The position numbers were made by a program, and so were the translations under genes. A stretch of DNA of 37,367 nt from a virus, in IMG/VR virus record IMGVR_UViG_3300046809_000349, positions 1 through 37,367 of that record. One strand, 5' to 3'. A model generated the notes under the pieces. The model was not told the origin of the DNA. It did not search any database and saw nothing but the letters and a program-made list of their open reading frames with translations. Positions 16,310 through 23,012 of the stretch are shown here, piece after piece; positions within the stretch are counted from its first letter, which is position 1, and every line of letters starts with the position of its first letter.

Positions 16310-16969
16310 TTACATTGCAGCTCTACAAGAACCCCCGCCGTCAACTACAAAGTTTGCACCAGTAACGTAAGGACAATCAAGTATCATATCGACGACTGGA
16401 AGGAGCATTGCGGGTTCTGCTTCAAACCCTAAGGGGATTGCGTTGAGAAGTTCAATTGGTGTATCACCCGGAATCAGATTCGTCTTAACAAATCCAGGAC
16501 TAATGCAATTCACCCTAACAAAAAAGGGTGAGAACCTAATAGCGAGACTCTTGGTCAGTGAAATCAGCGCGGCCTTAGATGCGGCATAGATCGGAATCTC
16601 AGGCTCGGCAATCATCCCACTAACTGAGGCAATATTGATAACACAACCACGTGCAGCAATCAACTCATGCTTTAGTGCATTAGTCAGGTAGTATGGCGCC
16701 CAAAAGTTAACGTCAAATATCTGACCTTCATTTCCAACCTCTTCAAGCTTCAAAATTCCCGCACAATTTACAAGACAAGAAATGTCACCTGCGGTGCGCA
16801 GGTCATCCACAATCTCTTGAATATCCTTCTCACTCGACAAGTCATATTCAAGATCCGGACCGTTCTTAGCTATACCAACAACACTATCAAACCGGTCGCT
16901 TGTATTAAAGTGATCATAGATTGCCTTACCAAAACCAGAAGATGCGCCAGTAACAACAGCGATACCCAT
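16310..16969 (-). CDS. Short-chain dehydrogenase/reductase
   Basis: This is a 219-residue classical SDR. The nucleotide-binding motif is TGASSGFGKA (7-16), the NAG-type motif reads NCAG (68-71), the catalytic Ser lies in NIASVSG (115/117) and the Tyr-X3-Lys is YAASK (128-132). The substrate is not indicated by the sequence. AGGAGAAG lies before the ATG. It lies between folE and the radical SAM gene, so a redox step on a pterin/deazaguanine intermediate or on a sugar is plausible; sepiapterin reductase-like chemistry is one possibility but unproven. Confidence 0.85.
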   Translation of the reverse strand: MGIAVVTGASSGFGKAIYDHFNTSDRFDSVVGIAKNGPDLEYDLSSEKDIQEIVDDLRTAGDISCLVNCAGILKLEEVGNEGQIFDVNFWAPYYLTNALKHELIAARGCVINIASVSGMIAEPEIPIYAASKAALISLTKSLAIRFSPFFVRVNCISPGFVKTNLIPGDTPIELLNAIPLGFEAEPAMLLPVVDMILDCPYVTGANFVVDGGGSCRAAM

Positions 16970-16978
16970 CTACTTCTC

Positions 16979-17548
16979 CTATCTAAAGTCCATGAATTCT
17001 TCACGGACCATTGAATCAGATAAGAACTCACCACGCAAGGCGCTGGTAACAACAATTGAGCCACTCTGATTGACTCCACGCATACGCATACAATAGTGTT
17101 CACCAGTAGCAATGCAGCCAGCCCCACGACATTCAGGTATACGCATTAGAGTATTGGCGATATCGTTAACCACTTGCTCCTGAAGAACAGGTCGGGCAGC
17201 TAGAAGCTTTGTGATCCTAGCCAATTTTGACAGGCCCAAGACCTTTGCTCGAATCCCCGGACCAGGTAAGTACCCAGCCGTAATATCATAACGGACTGGA
17301 AGAAGATGATGAGGACACATACTAAACACTTCAACATGTTTAACTAAAATCATCTGTTGGTGTTCACAGGGGAACACACTTTTAAGCATCTCTTCAACGG
17401 TATTCCGTTCATCTAGACCTGCAAAGATCTCTTGATAAGCCCGCACAACCCGATCCGGTGTATCGAAAAAGTTTGGATCTCTAGCATCCAATCCCAAACC
17501 ATCCAGAATATCAATGACTCCTTGTCTGACCTTTAACCAATCAACCAT
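16979..17548 (-). CDS. folE: GTP cyclohydrolase I
   Basis: The 189-residue protein matches FolE type I, which converts GTP to dihydroneopterin triphosphate, the entry step for 7-deazaguanines as well as folate. Seen are DTPDRVVRAY (29-38), the zinc/active-site segment MCPHHLLPV (Cys78, His80, His81), PGIRAKVLGLSKLARI, QEQVVNDIA and GEHYCMRMRGV (Cys153). All metal ligands appear present. The start is the ATG at 17548 with GGGGGA about 5 bases upstream. It is the first gene after a good leftward promoter (17577-17604) and thus heads the modification operon. QueD and QueE are not in the window. Confidence 0.93.
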   Translation of the reverse strand: MVDWLKVRQGVIDILDGLGLDARDPNFFDTPDRVVRAYQEIFAGLDERNTVEEMLKSVFPCEHQQMILVKHVEVFSMCPHHLLPVRYDITAGYLPGPGIRAKVLGLSKLARITKLLAARPVLQEQVVNDIANTLMRIPECRGAGCIATGEHYCMRMRGVNQSGSIVVTSALRGEFLSDSMVREEFMDFR

Positions 17549-17576
17549 TGCTTCCCCCAAAAATAGGCATCAAATT

Positions 17577-17604
17577 ATTATACGCGAATTCGAACACATG
17601 AAAA
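17577..17604 (-). promoter_or_regulatory. Leftward promoter for folE operon
   Basis: On the minus strand TTTTCA (17604-17599), a 16-base gap and a perfect TATAAT (17582-17577) lie just upstream of folE. The 28-base leader then runs to the ATG at 17548. The -35 box overlaps the T-tract of the terminator just upstream (17601-17636). This is a host sigma70-like promoter and unlike the TTGCAA-type promoters elsewhere in the window. Confidence 0.6.
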
Positions 17605-17636
17605 AGGGCAGGCGAAAAATAAATTTTCGCCCACCC
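17601..17636 (-). terminator. Intrinsic terminator after the leftward gene 17655-18176
   Basis: A near-perfect hairpin spans 17606-17636 (GGGcaGGCGAAAA paired with TTTTCGCCcaCCC, with a symmetrical CA/CA internal loop), followed on the minus strand by TTTTT at 17605-17601. It lies directly downstream of the 173-residue gene's stop and before the folE promoter, insulating the two. Confidence 0.75.
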
Positions 17637-17654
17637 TATTTCAGCAACATTGGG

Positions 17655-18176
17655 CTATGCAGCGTCGAGCTTGGTCAACTGGATGTATTCACCATCCTCG
17701 CTCATCGACCACTTGCCGCTCTTCGCCCGAAACTTTGCATGGGCGCGCAGCATTCCCTTCTTGACACCAGCCTCTTCGGCCAGATCGCTAATGGGCCCAC
17801 CGCGCATCAGCGCCAGGTCCATCTTCTGAGCACCACTGCCTTCATAGCGGAACCCACCACCACGCCGAGTTGGCGTAGTTGCGGGTGCGGCCGTGTCACC
17901 ACGAGTACGACGAGGCTTGGTGACAACCTCACCCTCCTCTTCGACCTCGGGCTCGGGCTCCTGTTCCGCCTCGGCCGGTTCGGTACCGGCTTTCAACGCA
18001 TCAACGATGGCCTGTGTTTCCGGAGAGACATCGTCTCCCGGTCGCAGCAGTTCACCTGCCTCATGGACGCTGGCTGTAAGCTCAATGACGGCCATCTTCA
18101 GATCAATCTTTGGATCGAGCGAAAGAACCGTGTTGAGCTCGTTGGCCGCGTCAACCAATTGCGCTCTGGTTACCAC
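17655..18176 (-). CDS. Putative DNA-binding protein with winged-helix-like C-terminus
   Basis: The 173-residue protein has a helical N-terminal half, an Ala/Glu/Pro linker (about residues 70-95) and a basic KPRRTRGD patch, then a C-terminal region of about 60 residues (MDLALMRGGPISDLAEEAG, KKGMLRAHAKF, a final strand with GEYIQLTKL) that looks like a small winged-helix domain. The GTG at 18176 is the chosen start because GAGGAG lies 6 bases upstream; the open frame to 18215 has no site. A strong promoter and a terminator make this a single-gene unit, as expected for a regulator or abundant DNA-binding protein. No family is recognised with certainty. Confidence 0.65.
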   Translation of the reverse strand: MVTRAQLVDAANELNTVLSLDPKIDLKMAVIELTASVHEAGELLRPGDDVSPETQAIVDALKAGTEPAEAEQEPEPEVEEEGEVVTKPRRTRGDTAAPATTPTRRGGGFRYEGSGAQKMDLALMRGGPISDLAEEAGVKKGMLRAHAKFRAKSGKWSMSEDGEYIQLTKLDAA

Positions 18177-18220
18177 TTTTTGCTCCTCTATCCTGTGTTG
18201 CGAATTTGCGAACACAGCGG

Positions 18221-18249
18221 ATAATAGCTGATGCTGTCGCGCATGACAA
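18221..18249 (-). promoter_or_regulatory. Strong sigma70-like leftward promoter
   Basis: On the minus strand TTGTCA (18249-18244), 17 bases, then TATTAT (18226-18221). Both boxes match consensus at five of six positions with ideal spacing. It lies 45 bases before the GTG of the 17655-18176 gene. Confidence 0.65.
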
Positions 18250-18254
18250 GCACA

Positions 18255-18280
18255 AAATTGCTACTTTGAGCAATTTTTTT
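18255..18280 (+). terminator. AT-rich hairpin with T-run
   Basis: AAATTGCT and AGCAATTT form an 8-bp stem with a 6-base loop, followed on the plus strand by an uninterrupted T-run to 18280. No rightward gene ends just before it, so it may block antisense transcription into the control region or act as an operator. The stem is AT-rich and so weak. Confidence 0.4.
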
Positions 18281-18293
18281 ACCACACCAGCTA

Positions 18294-18321
18294 TTGCAAT
18301 GTGCCGCAAAATGCTTATATG
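18294..18321 (+). promoter_or_regulatory. TTGCAA-type phage promoter
   Basis: TTGCAA (18294-18299), a second GCAA 10 bases after the first (CGCAAAA), then GCT and TATATG (18316-18321), with 16 bases between the boxes. It heads the rightward gene at 18417. It is one copy of a motif found upstream of several transcription units in this window. Confidence 0.6.
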
Positions 18322-18416
18322 TACCTTATCATGAGGATGGGAATTCACATACGACACTTAACCCAGCCGGGCGGGAATTTTCCGCTCATTGGATCACCCA
18401 AACCTATGGAAATGCT

Positions 18417-18731
18417 ATGCTCAAAAAAGACGAAAAAGACCTCCTCATGATGGTATCGATTGAGTCACGTCTTAAAATCCTTGAACAGCGTCTCGGACTG
18501 GTTAAGGAACCAGAACCGAAGCTGCCCAAGGAACCCGATGGTCGCTATGCCAAGATTATGCCGCACTATCTACTAAATCGCGACATCAATCTCGGGGATC
18601 TTCAAGAGGAGATCAGGAAGAGCAACGGTGAAGTGTACAGCCTCAAGACACTTGATCGTGCACTCAGAGCTTGCCAAGATATTGTTGGTTGGCTTGATCG
18701 TAAGGGTGTCGATCTCAATACGATCCACTAA
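18417..18731 (+). CDS. Hypothetical protein, 104 aa
   Basis: The only rightward gene between two leftward blocks. The protein is helical and charged, with an N-terminal coiled-coil-like stretch (LLMMVSIESRLKILEQRLGL), a KEPEPKLPKEPDG linker and a C-terminal domain ending in a helix pair (SLKTLDRALRACQDIVGWL). The ATG at 18417 has only a weak GGAA site. A competing 39-codon ORF (18331-18450) begins about 9 bases after the -10 box and overlaps the start, so translation may depend on it. It has its own promoter (18294) and ends at a UUCG-loop terminator. Function unknown; a small regulator is possible. Confidence 0.6.
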   Translation: MLKKDEKDLLMMVSIESRLKILEQRLGLVKEPEPKLPKEPDGRYAKIMPHYLLNRDINLGDLQEEIRKSNGEVYSLKTLDRALRACQDIVGWLDRKGVDLNTIH

Positions 18732-18738
18732 AGAAACG

Positions 18739-20337
18739 CTAACAATCAGGACCCGCTTCGGCGGGTCCTCTCATGTGATGGCTCAGCTTATCGTAGGACT
18801 CAAGAAACGGTCGCCCTGACCGCAAATCCTGTAAGATAATCACGTCATTATTGGCATTAAAGATGCCCTCCCGAACGACTAGTTCGTTGATGCGCATAAT
18901 ACCCAGCATCTTTTCGCGACCCTTAGGGTCTTGATTCAGCCCATACATTGCCGTAACGTGGGCGTACTTACGCTTGTCCTCTGAGAAGTTAGACAGATTT
19001 AACGTGTTCTGGGCATAACTTCTCGCATCCGCTTGAGTTGCTGTGACCACCAGAGAGTGTCTCTCCTGACTGATCGCGCGCAAGCCCTTCCAGACAGCAT
19101 CTATCCTGTGACGGAACTCAGCTACTCTTGCCGTCATCAGGTCTGCATAATCCACCACAATAATGTCAGGGACAAAATCATCCTTGTGCTCCCATTCATC
19201 CAATGCTCCGCGCAGATCATCAGCACTAAGCGAATCCGAGGGAACAGTCATTACTTTGAATCGACGTTTATACCTATCAAAGAACCCACGGGCAGACTCT
19301 ACCGCAAGTTTTGCCGTTAAAGGTTGACGCGCAGGCTCCTTTTTCAACCATACAGTTCCCCTCCTTTCATTACAGGTCGCACTGTCACAAGGTTGATACT
19401 TAGAATTACGTTTTGCCAAGTCGCTCAGTTTATCATAATTCTCAAACTCGCGAGGATCTTCATCAAAGGAATCTATCTCTTCATCGTGAATACCAAAGTT
19501 ACAATTACGATCCGATCTATGACAAGTATTGAATTGATTCTTTACACAATCCCCCACCGGACGATAGTAAGATTTACAATACTCTTCCTGATCTGATCTC
19601 CGCGACATATAAATACAAGTTCTGCGCAGCATCTGAGACTGGGTTAAGTCACCCGCTTGAAAGAATGCCACATTTGCCTTTTGTCGTAATCCCCTAAACG
19701 CAATATCCATCATCAACCAAGTCTTACCACGCTTTTCTGGTGCCAAGAATGCAACAAATCCACCCCTAATCATATGTGGATTGACCATCCGACCAAAGGC
19801 ACCGGGATACTTTACTACAGGTTGAGAGACAATTGAAAAGGCTTCTTCAATTGCTCGGTAACCTTCTTCACTACCAACTTCCAACCCAAGTGAAGTAATG
19901 TAACTGGTTGGAGTGTAGGACCTAAGCAGATCATCTGCCCTCTCTACTTCTCCCCTATCTGTCAGATCTTCCAGTTGTTCCTTTAGGTTTTCCTGTTCCC
20001 TGGAGCGGAAATAGGCGACTGCTCGGTCAAACAGATACCCTGCATTGTATTGATCACCACGCTCGTAATCATCGCTGATACGAGTCAGAATCTGTTCAAT
20101 CAACTCACCTTCTGGTTTCGATATCCGATTGGAGCGCAGGTGATCAAAAAAGATCATTTCAATATCACGATCGGGTACCTTGTGGTATTGCTCATAAAAG
20201 TCTACACACCAACGAGCCAGTTTCTGTAATTCCGGTGCGACCAGCAAGTCATCTCGCCAATAGGCGACTATCTTTCGAGCAAATTCATTGCTTACGATCA
20301 GTCCGGTTACTATCCTACGCTCAATAAATTCAGACAT
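18739..20337 (-). CDS. DnaB-like replicative helicase with cysteine-rich insert
   Basis: The 532-residue protein has a helical N-terminal domain (1-145) and a RecA-like ATPase. The Walker A box is AFLAPEKRGKTWL (199-206; Ala for the first Gly), Walker B is IIVVDYADL (392-400), and a helicase-type SLVVTATQAD follows near residue 430. Between the two, residues 241-322 hold seven cysteines (241, 254, 264, 272, 279, 317, 322), a probable metal-binding insertion that ordinary DnaB does not have. Genes for primase, clamp and polymerase elsewhere in the window fit a replicative role. The final residues MRGPAEAGPDC are encoded by the terminator hairpin of the convergent gene. AAGGA precedes the ATG. 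Confidence 0.8.
   Translation of the reverse strand: MSEFIERRIVTGLIVSNEFARKIVAYWRDDLLVAPELQKLARWCVDFYEQYHKVPDRDIEMIFFDHLRSNRISKPEGELIEQILTRISDDYERGDQYNAGYLFDRAVAYFRSREQENLKEQLEDLTDRGEVERADDLLRSYTPTSYITSLGLEVGSEEGYRAIEEAFSIVSQPVVKYPGAFGRMVNPHMIRGGFVAFLAPEKRGKTWLMMDIAFRGLRQKANVAFFQAGDLTQSQMLRRTCIYMSRRSDQEEYCKSYYRPVGDCVKNQFNTCHRSDRNCNFGIHDEEIDSFDEDPREFENYDKLSDLAKRNSKYQPCDSATCNERRGTVWLKKEPARQPLTAKLAVESARGFFDRYKRRFKVMTVPSDSLSADDLRGALDEWEHKDDFVPDIIVVDYADLMTARVAEFRHRIDAVWKGLRAISQERHSLVVTATQADARSYAQNTLNLSNFSEDKRKYAHVTAMYGLNQDPKGREKMLGIMRINELVVREGIFNANNDVIILQDLRSGRPFLESYDKLSHHMRGPAEAGPDC
18748..18769 (+). terminator. Terminator hairpin with TTCG loop
   Basis: AGGACCCGC-TTCG-GCGGGTCCT forms a perfect 9-bp stem closed by a stable TTCG tetraloop, 17 bases after the rightward stop at 18731; the T-tract is short (TCTC). 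The convergent helicase gene uses the same hairpin as its last codons. Confidence 0.65.
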
Positions 20338-20559
20338 CTAATTATCCTTCCGCCTTACAATTGTTTCAGGACAACATCTCTTGGGCATGTACTCGTAGTT
20401 ACATTGCGGGCAGCGAAACCCGACGATGGCGAGGTCGGCACGATCAGAGTAGTAGACCGTAATCACCGGTTTGTGGTCTTGCTCAACATGGCCGTAGCGA
20501 TAGCCGCAGGACGGGCAAGCGTCGCCGGAATATGTCGAGCTGCCGATCAGCTCAGTCAT
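20338..20559 (-). CDS. Small zinc-ribbon protein, 73 aa
   Basis: The protein contains two Cys-X2-Cys knuckles, DACPSCGYRYG and FRCPQCNYEYMPKRCC, separated by about 35 residues, the layout of a zinc ribbon. The ATG at 20559 is preferred with GGTGGGG upstream; an earlier in-frame codon at 20571 is possible. It directly precedes the helicase gene (stop followed at once by the helicase ATG). A DNA- or protein-binding accessory role is likely but not shown. Confidence 0.65.
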   Translation of the reverse strand: MTELIGSSTYSGDACPSCGYRYGHVEQDHKPVITVYYSDRADLAIVGFRCPQCNYEYMPKRCCPETIVRRKDN

Positions 20560-20577
20560 CGGTCGCCCCACCTACTT

Positions 20578-20772
20578 TCAGACATACCCGCTTTCCTTCA
20601 ACAAAAGGTAGATACCATAAGGCCAAATAAAGACAACCATAACAACGGTGACCCACACAATCACACGTCTAGTATAGCGAGGGTTCTTACGCATTCCCCG
20701 GTAAACACCACTTGCAAAGAAACCACCCATTACAAAGTAAAAGATAAAAGCATAAGCAACAGGATAACTCAT
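20578..20772 (-). CDS. Small membrane protein, two transmembrane segments
   Basis: The 64-residue protein has a first hydrophobic helix (AYAFIFYFVMGGFFASGVY, residues 6-24), a basic loop (RGMRKNPRYTRR) and a second helix (VIVWVTVVMVVFIWPYGIYLLL). Both ends are short. The ATG at 20772 overlaps the upstream gene stop and is preceded by AAGGAAAGGG. The topology is compatible with a holin-like or membrane-anchoring peptide, but no function can be assigned. Confidence 0.7.
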   Translation of the reverse strand: MSYPVAYAFIFYFVMGGFFASGVYRGMRKNPRYTRRVIVWVTVVMVVFIWPYGIYLLLKESGYV

Positions 20773-21005
20773 TCATAAACCCTTTCCTTGGGAGGAAAGC
20801 GAGTTCGATGCCCACCCCATCTTGATACAGGATAGGCATGTTTGTACTCACTCCAACCGTCTCGACCCATACCCAAAGCCGGACCACTAGAGTTTCTTCG
20901 GTAAAGCAAGCGACCGAAACGCAAGCGACACAATTCACATCGACAGAATACCCGGTCTTCTCTCTTGTAAAACCCACGACTAGGTGACATAATCTTCTTC
21001 CTCAT
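20769..21005 (-). CDS. Small cysteine-motif basic protein, 78 aa
   Basis: The protein is Arg/Lys-rich with a FCRCELCRLRFG motif (three cysteines within six residues) and a basic C-terminal half. The ATG at 21005 overlaps the upstream stop as ATGA and has AAGGAAAGGG about 7 bases before it; an alternative is the ATG at 20990 with AGGAAG. It ends in KERVYE, exactly like the gene upstream, because both 3' ends carry the same Shine-Dalgarno block. A nucleic-acid-binding role is likely; no family is recognised. Confidence 0.6.
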   Translation of the reverse strand: MRKKIMSPSRGFYKREDRVFCRCELCRLRFGRLLYRRNSSGPALGMGRDGWSEYKHAYPVSRWGGHRTRFPPKERVYE

Positions 21006-21781
21006 TCATAGACCCTTTCCTTACCGTTTACTGGGTCATTACCCTCCATATTACGAAAATCCCGCCTAAACTGGTTAAAGGCTGGACTGTCTGATTTCAA
21101 TACTCTACTACTGGCATCCCAATCCTTTTCAGCTAGCCAACTAATATACCTGCGCATAACTTCCAATGGGCCACCAATGTTCAGCTTAACGGCAGGGGAG
21201 AGTCTTACCGTTGCTCGTTCATTCTGGATCTCGTTATACAGTCCAACAATCTTATCGGTCAATACCGCATCATTAGTCATATCTGACAGATGAAGCCTTC
21301 GGGCTGGAATAACTAGATCCCTCTCGATTGTATCAACAATGCGAGGATGTGTAATACCGTTCTGCTGCAACACCTGTTTGATTGACAAATCATGTCCGTT
21401 AGCCGTCTTTAACTTGACCCTACGAATCATCGCAGCTTCAAGCCTCTCAAACTTGCTGACTAATGATGTAGCAGACTCAACCCTAGGGATGTACTCATCA
21501 TCGTCATAATGATCTTTGTACCACTTAATCAGAGTGTAGAGTCTGACTATAGGAGGTTCCCCACCAGCTAACTGCTTTGAAAACCTCTTAATCTGCTTAA
21601 CCCAATTGACAATCTGTTGATCACTGGTCCGCATATGCGCGCGATCAAGTCTAATCTCAGCCAGCATTTCAGCTACAATACGATACCACTTATCAGCATT
21701 CCGAACAAAGCGTTCAGTCCGCTCAAACTCAAATTTCCTGATTACTTGTTTTGGTTTAATTTCGACATGCTTAACGATCAC
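21002..21781 (-). CDS. Replication-protein-like protein, 259 aa
   Basis: Residues 55-120 (QQIVNWVKQIKRFSKQL, then RLYTLIKWYKDHY, SATSLVSKFERLEAAM) follow the pattern of the C-terminal domain of phage/plasmid replication proteins and DnaT-like helicase loaders, where a Trp-rich helix pair precedes an SxxxLxxKFxxLxxxM helix. The rest is basic and helical with no known motif. It lies upstream of the helicase in the same leftward operon, which supports a replication-initiation or helicase-loading role. The start is GTG at 21781, with GGAGGG in the loop of a hairpin (21781-21800). Assignment is tentative. Confidence 0.5.
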   Translation of the reverse strand: MIVKHVEIKPKQVIRKFEFERTERFVRNADKWYRIVAEMLAEIRLDRAHMRTSDQQIVNWVKQIKRFSKQLAGGEPPIVRLYTLIKWYKDHYDDDEYIPRVESATSLVSKFERLEAAMIRRVKLKTANGHDLSIKQVLQQNGITHPRIVDTIERDLVIPARRLHLSDMTNDAVLTDKIVGLYNEIQNERATVRLSPAVKLNIGGPLEVMRRYISWLAEKDWDASSRVLKSDSPAFNQFRRDFRNMEGNDPVNGKERVYE

Positions 21782-21800
21782 TAGGCTTCCCTCCGCCTAG
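21781..21800 (-). promoter_or_regulatory. Hairpin presenting the Shine-Dalgarno in its loop
   Basis: CTAGGC and GCCTAG form a 6-bp stem whose 8-base loop on the minus strand reads GGAGGGAA, the ribosome binding site for the GTG start that immediately follows at 21781. The stem could hold the site open or respond to a regulator. Confidence 0.4.
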
Positions 21801-21842
21801 CTAATATACGGCTATTCAATCTAGAATTATTAAATCAGACAT

Positions 21843-21874
21843 AAAAAAGCCCCGCCCGAAGGCGGGGCCTTTTT
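21843..21874 (-). terminator. Bidirectional intrinsic terminator
   Basis: GCCCCGCC-CGAA-GGCGGGGC (21849-21868) is an 8-bp GC stem with flanking A-run (21843-21848) and T-run (21870-21874). On the minus strand the stem is followed at once by six T's, so it ends the leftward PT-repeat gene (stop at 21904). It can also work rightwards, though no rightward gene ends there. Confidence 0.85.
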
Positions 21875-21903
21875 AGCCTTTAAGAATTAAAGGCTTACAT
21901 TCG

Positions 21904-22998
21904 CTAGTTGCTTCTATGTTGTCTAGCCCATTCGGCAAGACCCGCAGCACTGGTTGGTAAAGTTAGGCTAGGTGGATCATCTGGTTTTACCAGAACATCT
22001 TCTAGCCGTTTTACTAGTTCAAACATCTCGCGCGCATGTTCATACGTATTATGATCCACATGCAAGGCAGCGAGAAGTTTTCGATAATCCTGACGAAGCA
22101 TAAGACCACGATCACGCGCAATAAGTCGATCTGCCCGCTCAAGTCGTCTCCTCACACCCGAAATCATTACATCGTAATTAGCATGAACTTCTGCTCTTAC
22201 TTCAGCAGTGATTTCTACTTTCAACTCCCGCCTTGCCTTTCGAACTGCGGCTTCGTAACGTTGTCGCATATTCTCCGGCATCTCAGTAACAGCAACTGGA
22301 GTGGGTTCCTGTCTAATCCGACGTTCCACTTGCGCTACAAGGATTGCATTTGATGCTGCGGTTTCACCACAATTAAACACTTCAGCAATTACAACCCTAG
22401 TGACTGGTTCTCCTGCATCCAGTCGACGAAGAACCTCGTCTACCCTATCACGAGGTGGCTCTTGCACTGGTCTCTCCGTTCTTGGTCTTGATGTAGTTGT
22501 ATTAGTTGGTGTTGGTGTTGGTCTTGATGTAGTTGTATTAGTTGGTGTTGGTGTTGGTGTTGGTGTTGGTGTTGGTGTTGGTGTTGGTGTTGGTGTTGGT
22601 GTTGGTGTTGGTTCGTTTGAGCTATCCGCGCGGCTATCGACTTCGGAACGTTCCGAAGTCGAGCTTCTAAAGTCGTTATCGTAGATTGTTTCTAACGAAC
22701 TACGTTTTGTTATTTCTAATGCTACACGTAAAGCCTCAGGTTGCTGACCCATTTTAATAGCGGCGGCTCTTTTATCAGAACTAATAACGGTCTCACCAAA
22801 ACCGTTATCAGTACACCACTGACTGAATTCAACAGTCGCTGGATGAAGTGCCTTAGCTTCAGCGAGGTGGATACAAAGATTGAATGACCCTTCAATCCAT
22901 TCTTGACGGCCAAGTTTCTGCCGCTCAAGATCTCGTGGGATTAAGGCAGCTAGTCGATCTAACGGTGTTGGCATTGGAAAGACATTATCCTCAGGCAT
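21904..22998 (-). CDS. Protein with Pro-Thr repeat linker, 364 aa
   Basis: The N-terminal 90 residues (EWIEGSFNLCIHLAEAKALHP, EFSQWCTDNGFG, KRAAAIKMG) resemble phage DUF3102-like proteins that contain a Trp-rich helix bundle. A low-complexity Pro-Thr linker follows, made of many PT pairs and two copies of PTPTPTNTTTSR. The C-terminal 200 residues form long charged coiled-coil-like helices (MRQRYEAAVRKARRELKVEI). The ATG at 22998 has AAGGA 8 bases upstream. The linker region also carries a 26-bp perfect DNA palindrome at 22637-22662. It is a terminator-bounded unit (23013-23041 before, 21843-21874 after). Function unknown; a DNA-binding adaptor is one guess. Confidence 0.6.
   Translation of the reverse strand: MPEDNVFPMPTPLDRLAALIPRDLERQKLGRQEWIEGSFNLCIHLAEAKALHPATVEFSQWCTDNGFGETVISSDKRAAAIKMGQQPEALRVALEITKRSSLETIYDNDFRSSTSERSEVDSRADSSNEPTPTPTPTPTPTPTPTPTPTPTPTNTTTSRPTPTPTNTTTSRPRTERPVQEPPRDRVDEVLRRLDAGEPVTRVVIAEVFNCGETAASNAILVAQVERRIRQEPTPVAVTEMPENMRQRYEAAVRKARRELKVEITAEVRAEVHANYDVMISGVRRRLERADRLIARDRGLMLRQDYRKLLAALHVDHNTYEHAREMFELVKRLEDVLVKPDDPPSLTLPTSAAGLAEWARQHRSN
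22505..22612. repeat. Hexanucleotide tandem repeat (GTTGGT)n
   Basis: Three GTTGGT units at 22505-22522 and about twelve at 22541-22612 are separated by an 18-base spacer that itself is repeated once nearby. On the coding minus strand the unit ACCAAC gives alternating Thr-Pro. A period of six preserves frame, so length changes would only alter linker length. Confidence 0.9.
22637..22662. repeat. 26-bp perfect palindrome
   Basis: TCGACTTCGGAAC followed directly by its reverse complement GTTCCGAAGTCGA, with no spacer. It lies inside the coding region of the PT-repeat protein, just upstream (in coding sense) of the repeat. It could form a cruciform or be a two-fold protein-binding site. Confidence 0.85.
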
Positions 22999-23012
22999 TG
23001 TTACATCCTTAT

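Noticed and set aside
17514-18224. Long rightward ORF of 236 codons
   Set aside because: It runs antisense to the 17655-18176 gene, through the terminator at 17601-17636 and without a ribosome site; the leftward gene has promoter, Shine-Dalgarno and terminator.
22505-22612. CRISPR array
   Set aside because: The repeats are contiguous 6-bp units with no spacers; they encode a Pro-Thr linker.
22301-22684. Rightward frame encoding a long Gly-Val repeat
   Set aside because: It is the antisense of the (ACCAAC)n Pro-Thr repeat, with no ribosome site, and lies fully inside the leftward 364-residue gene.
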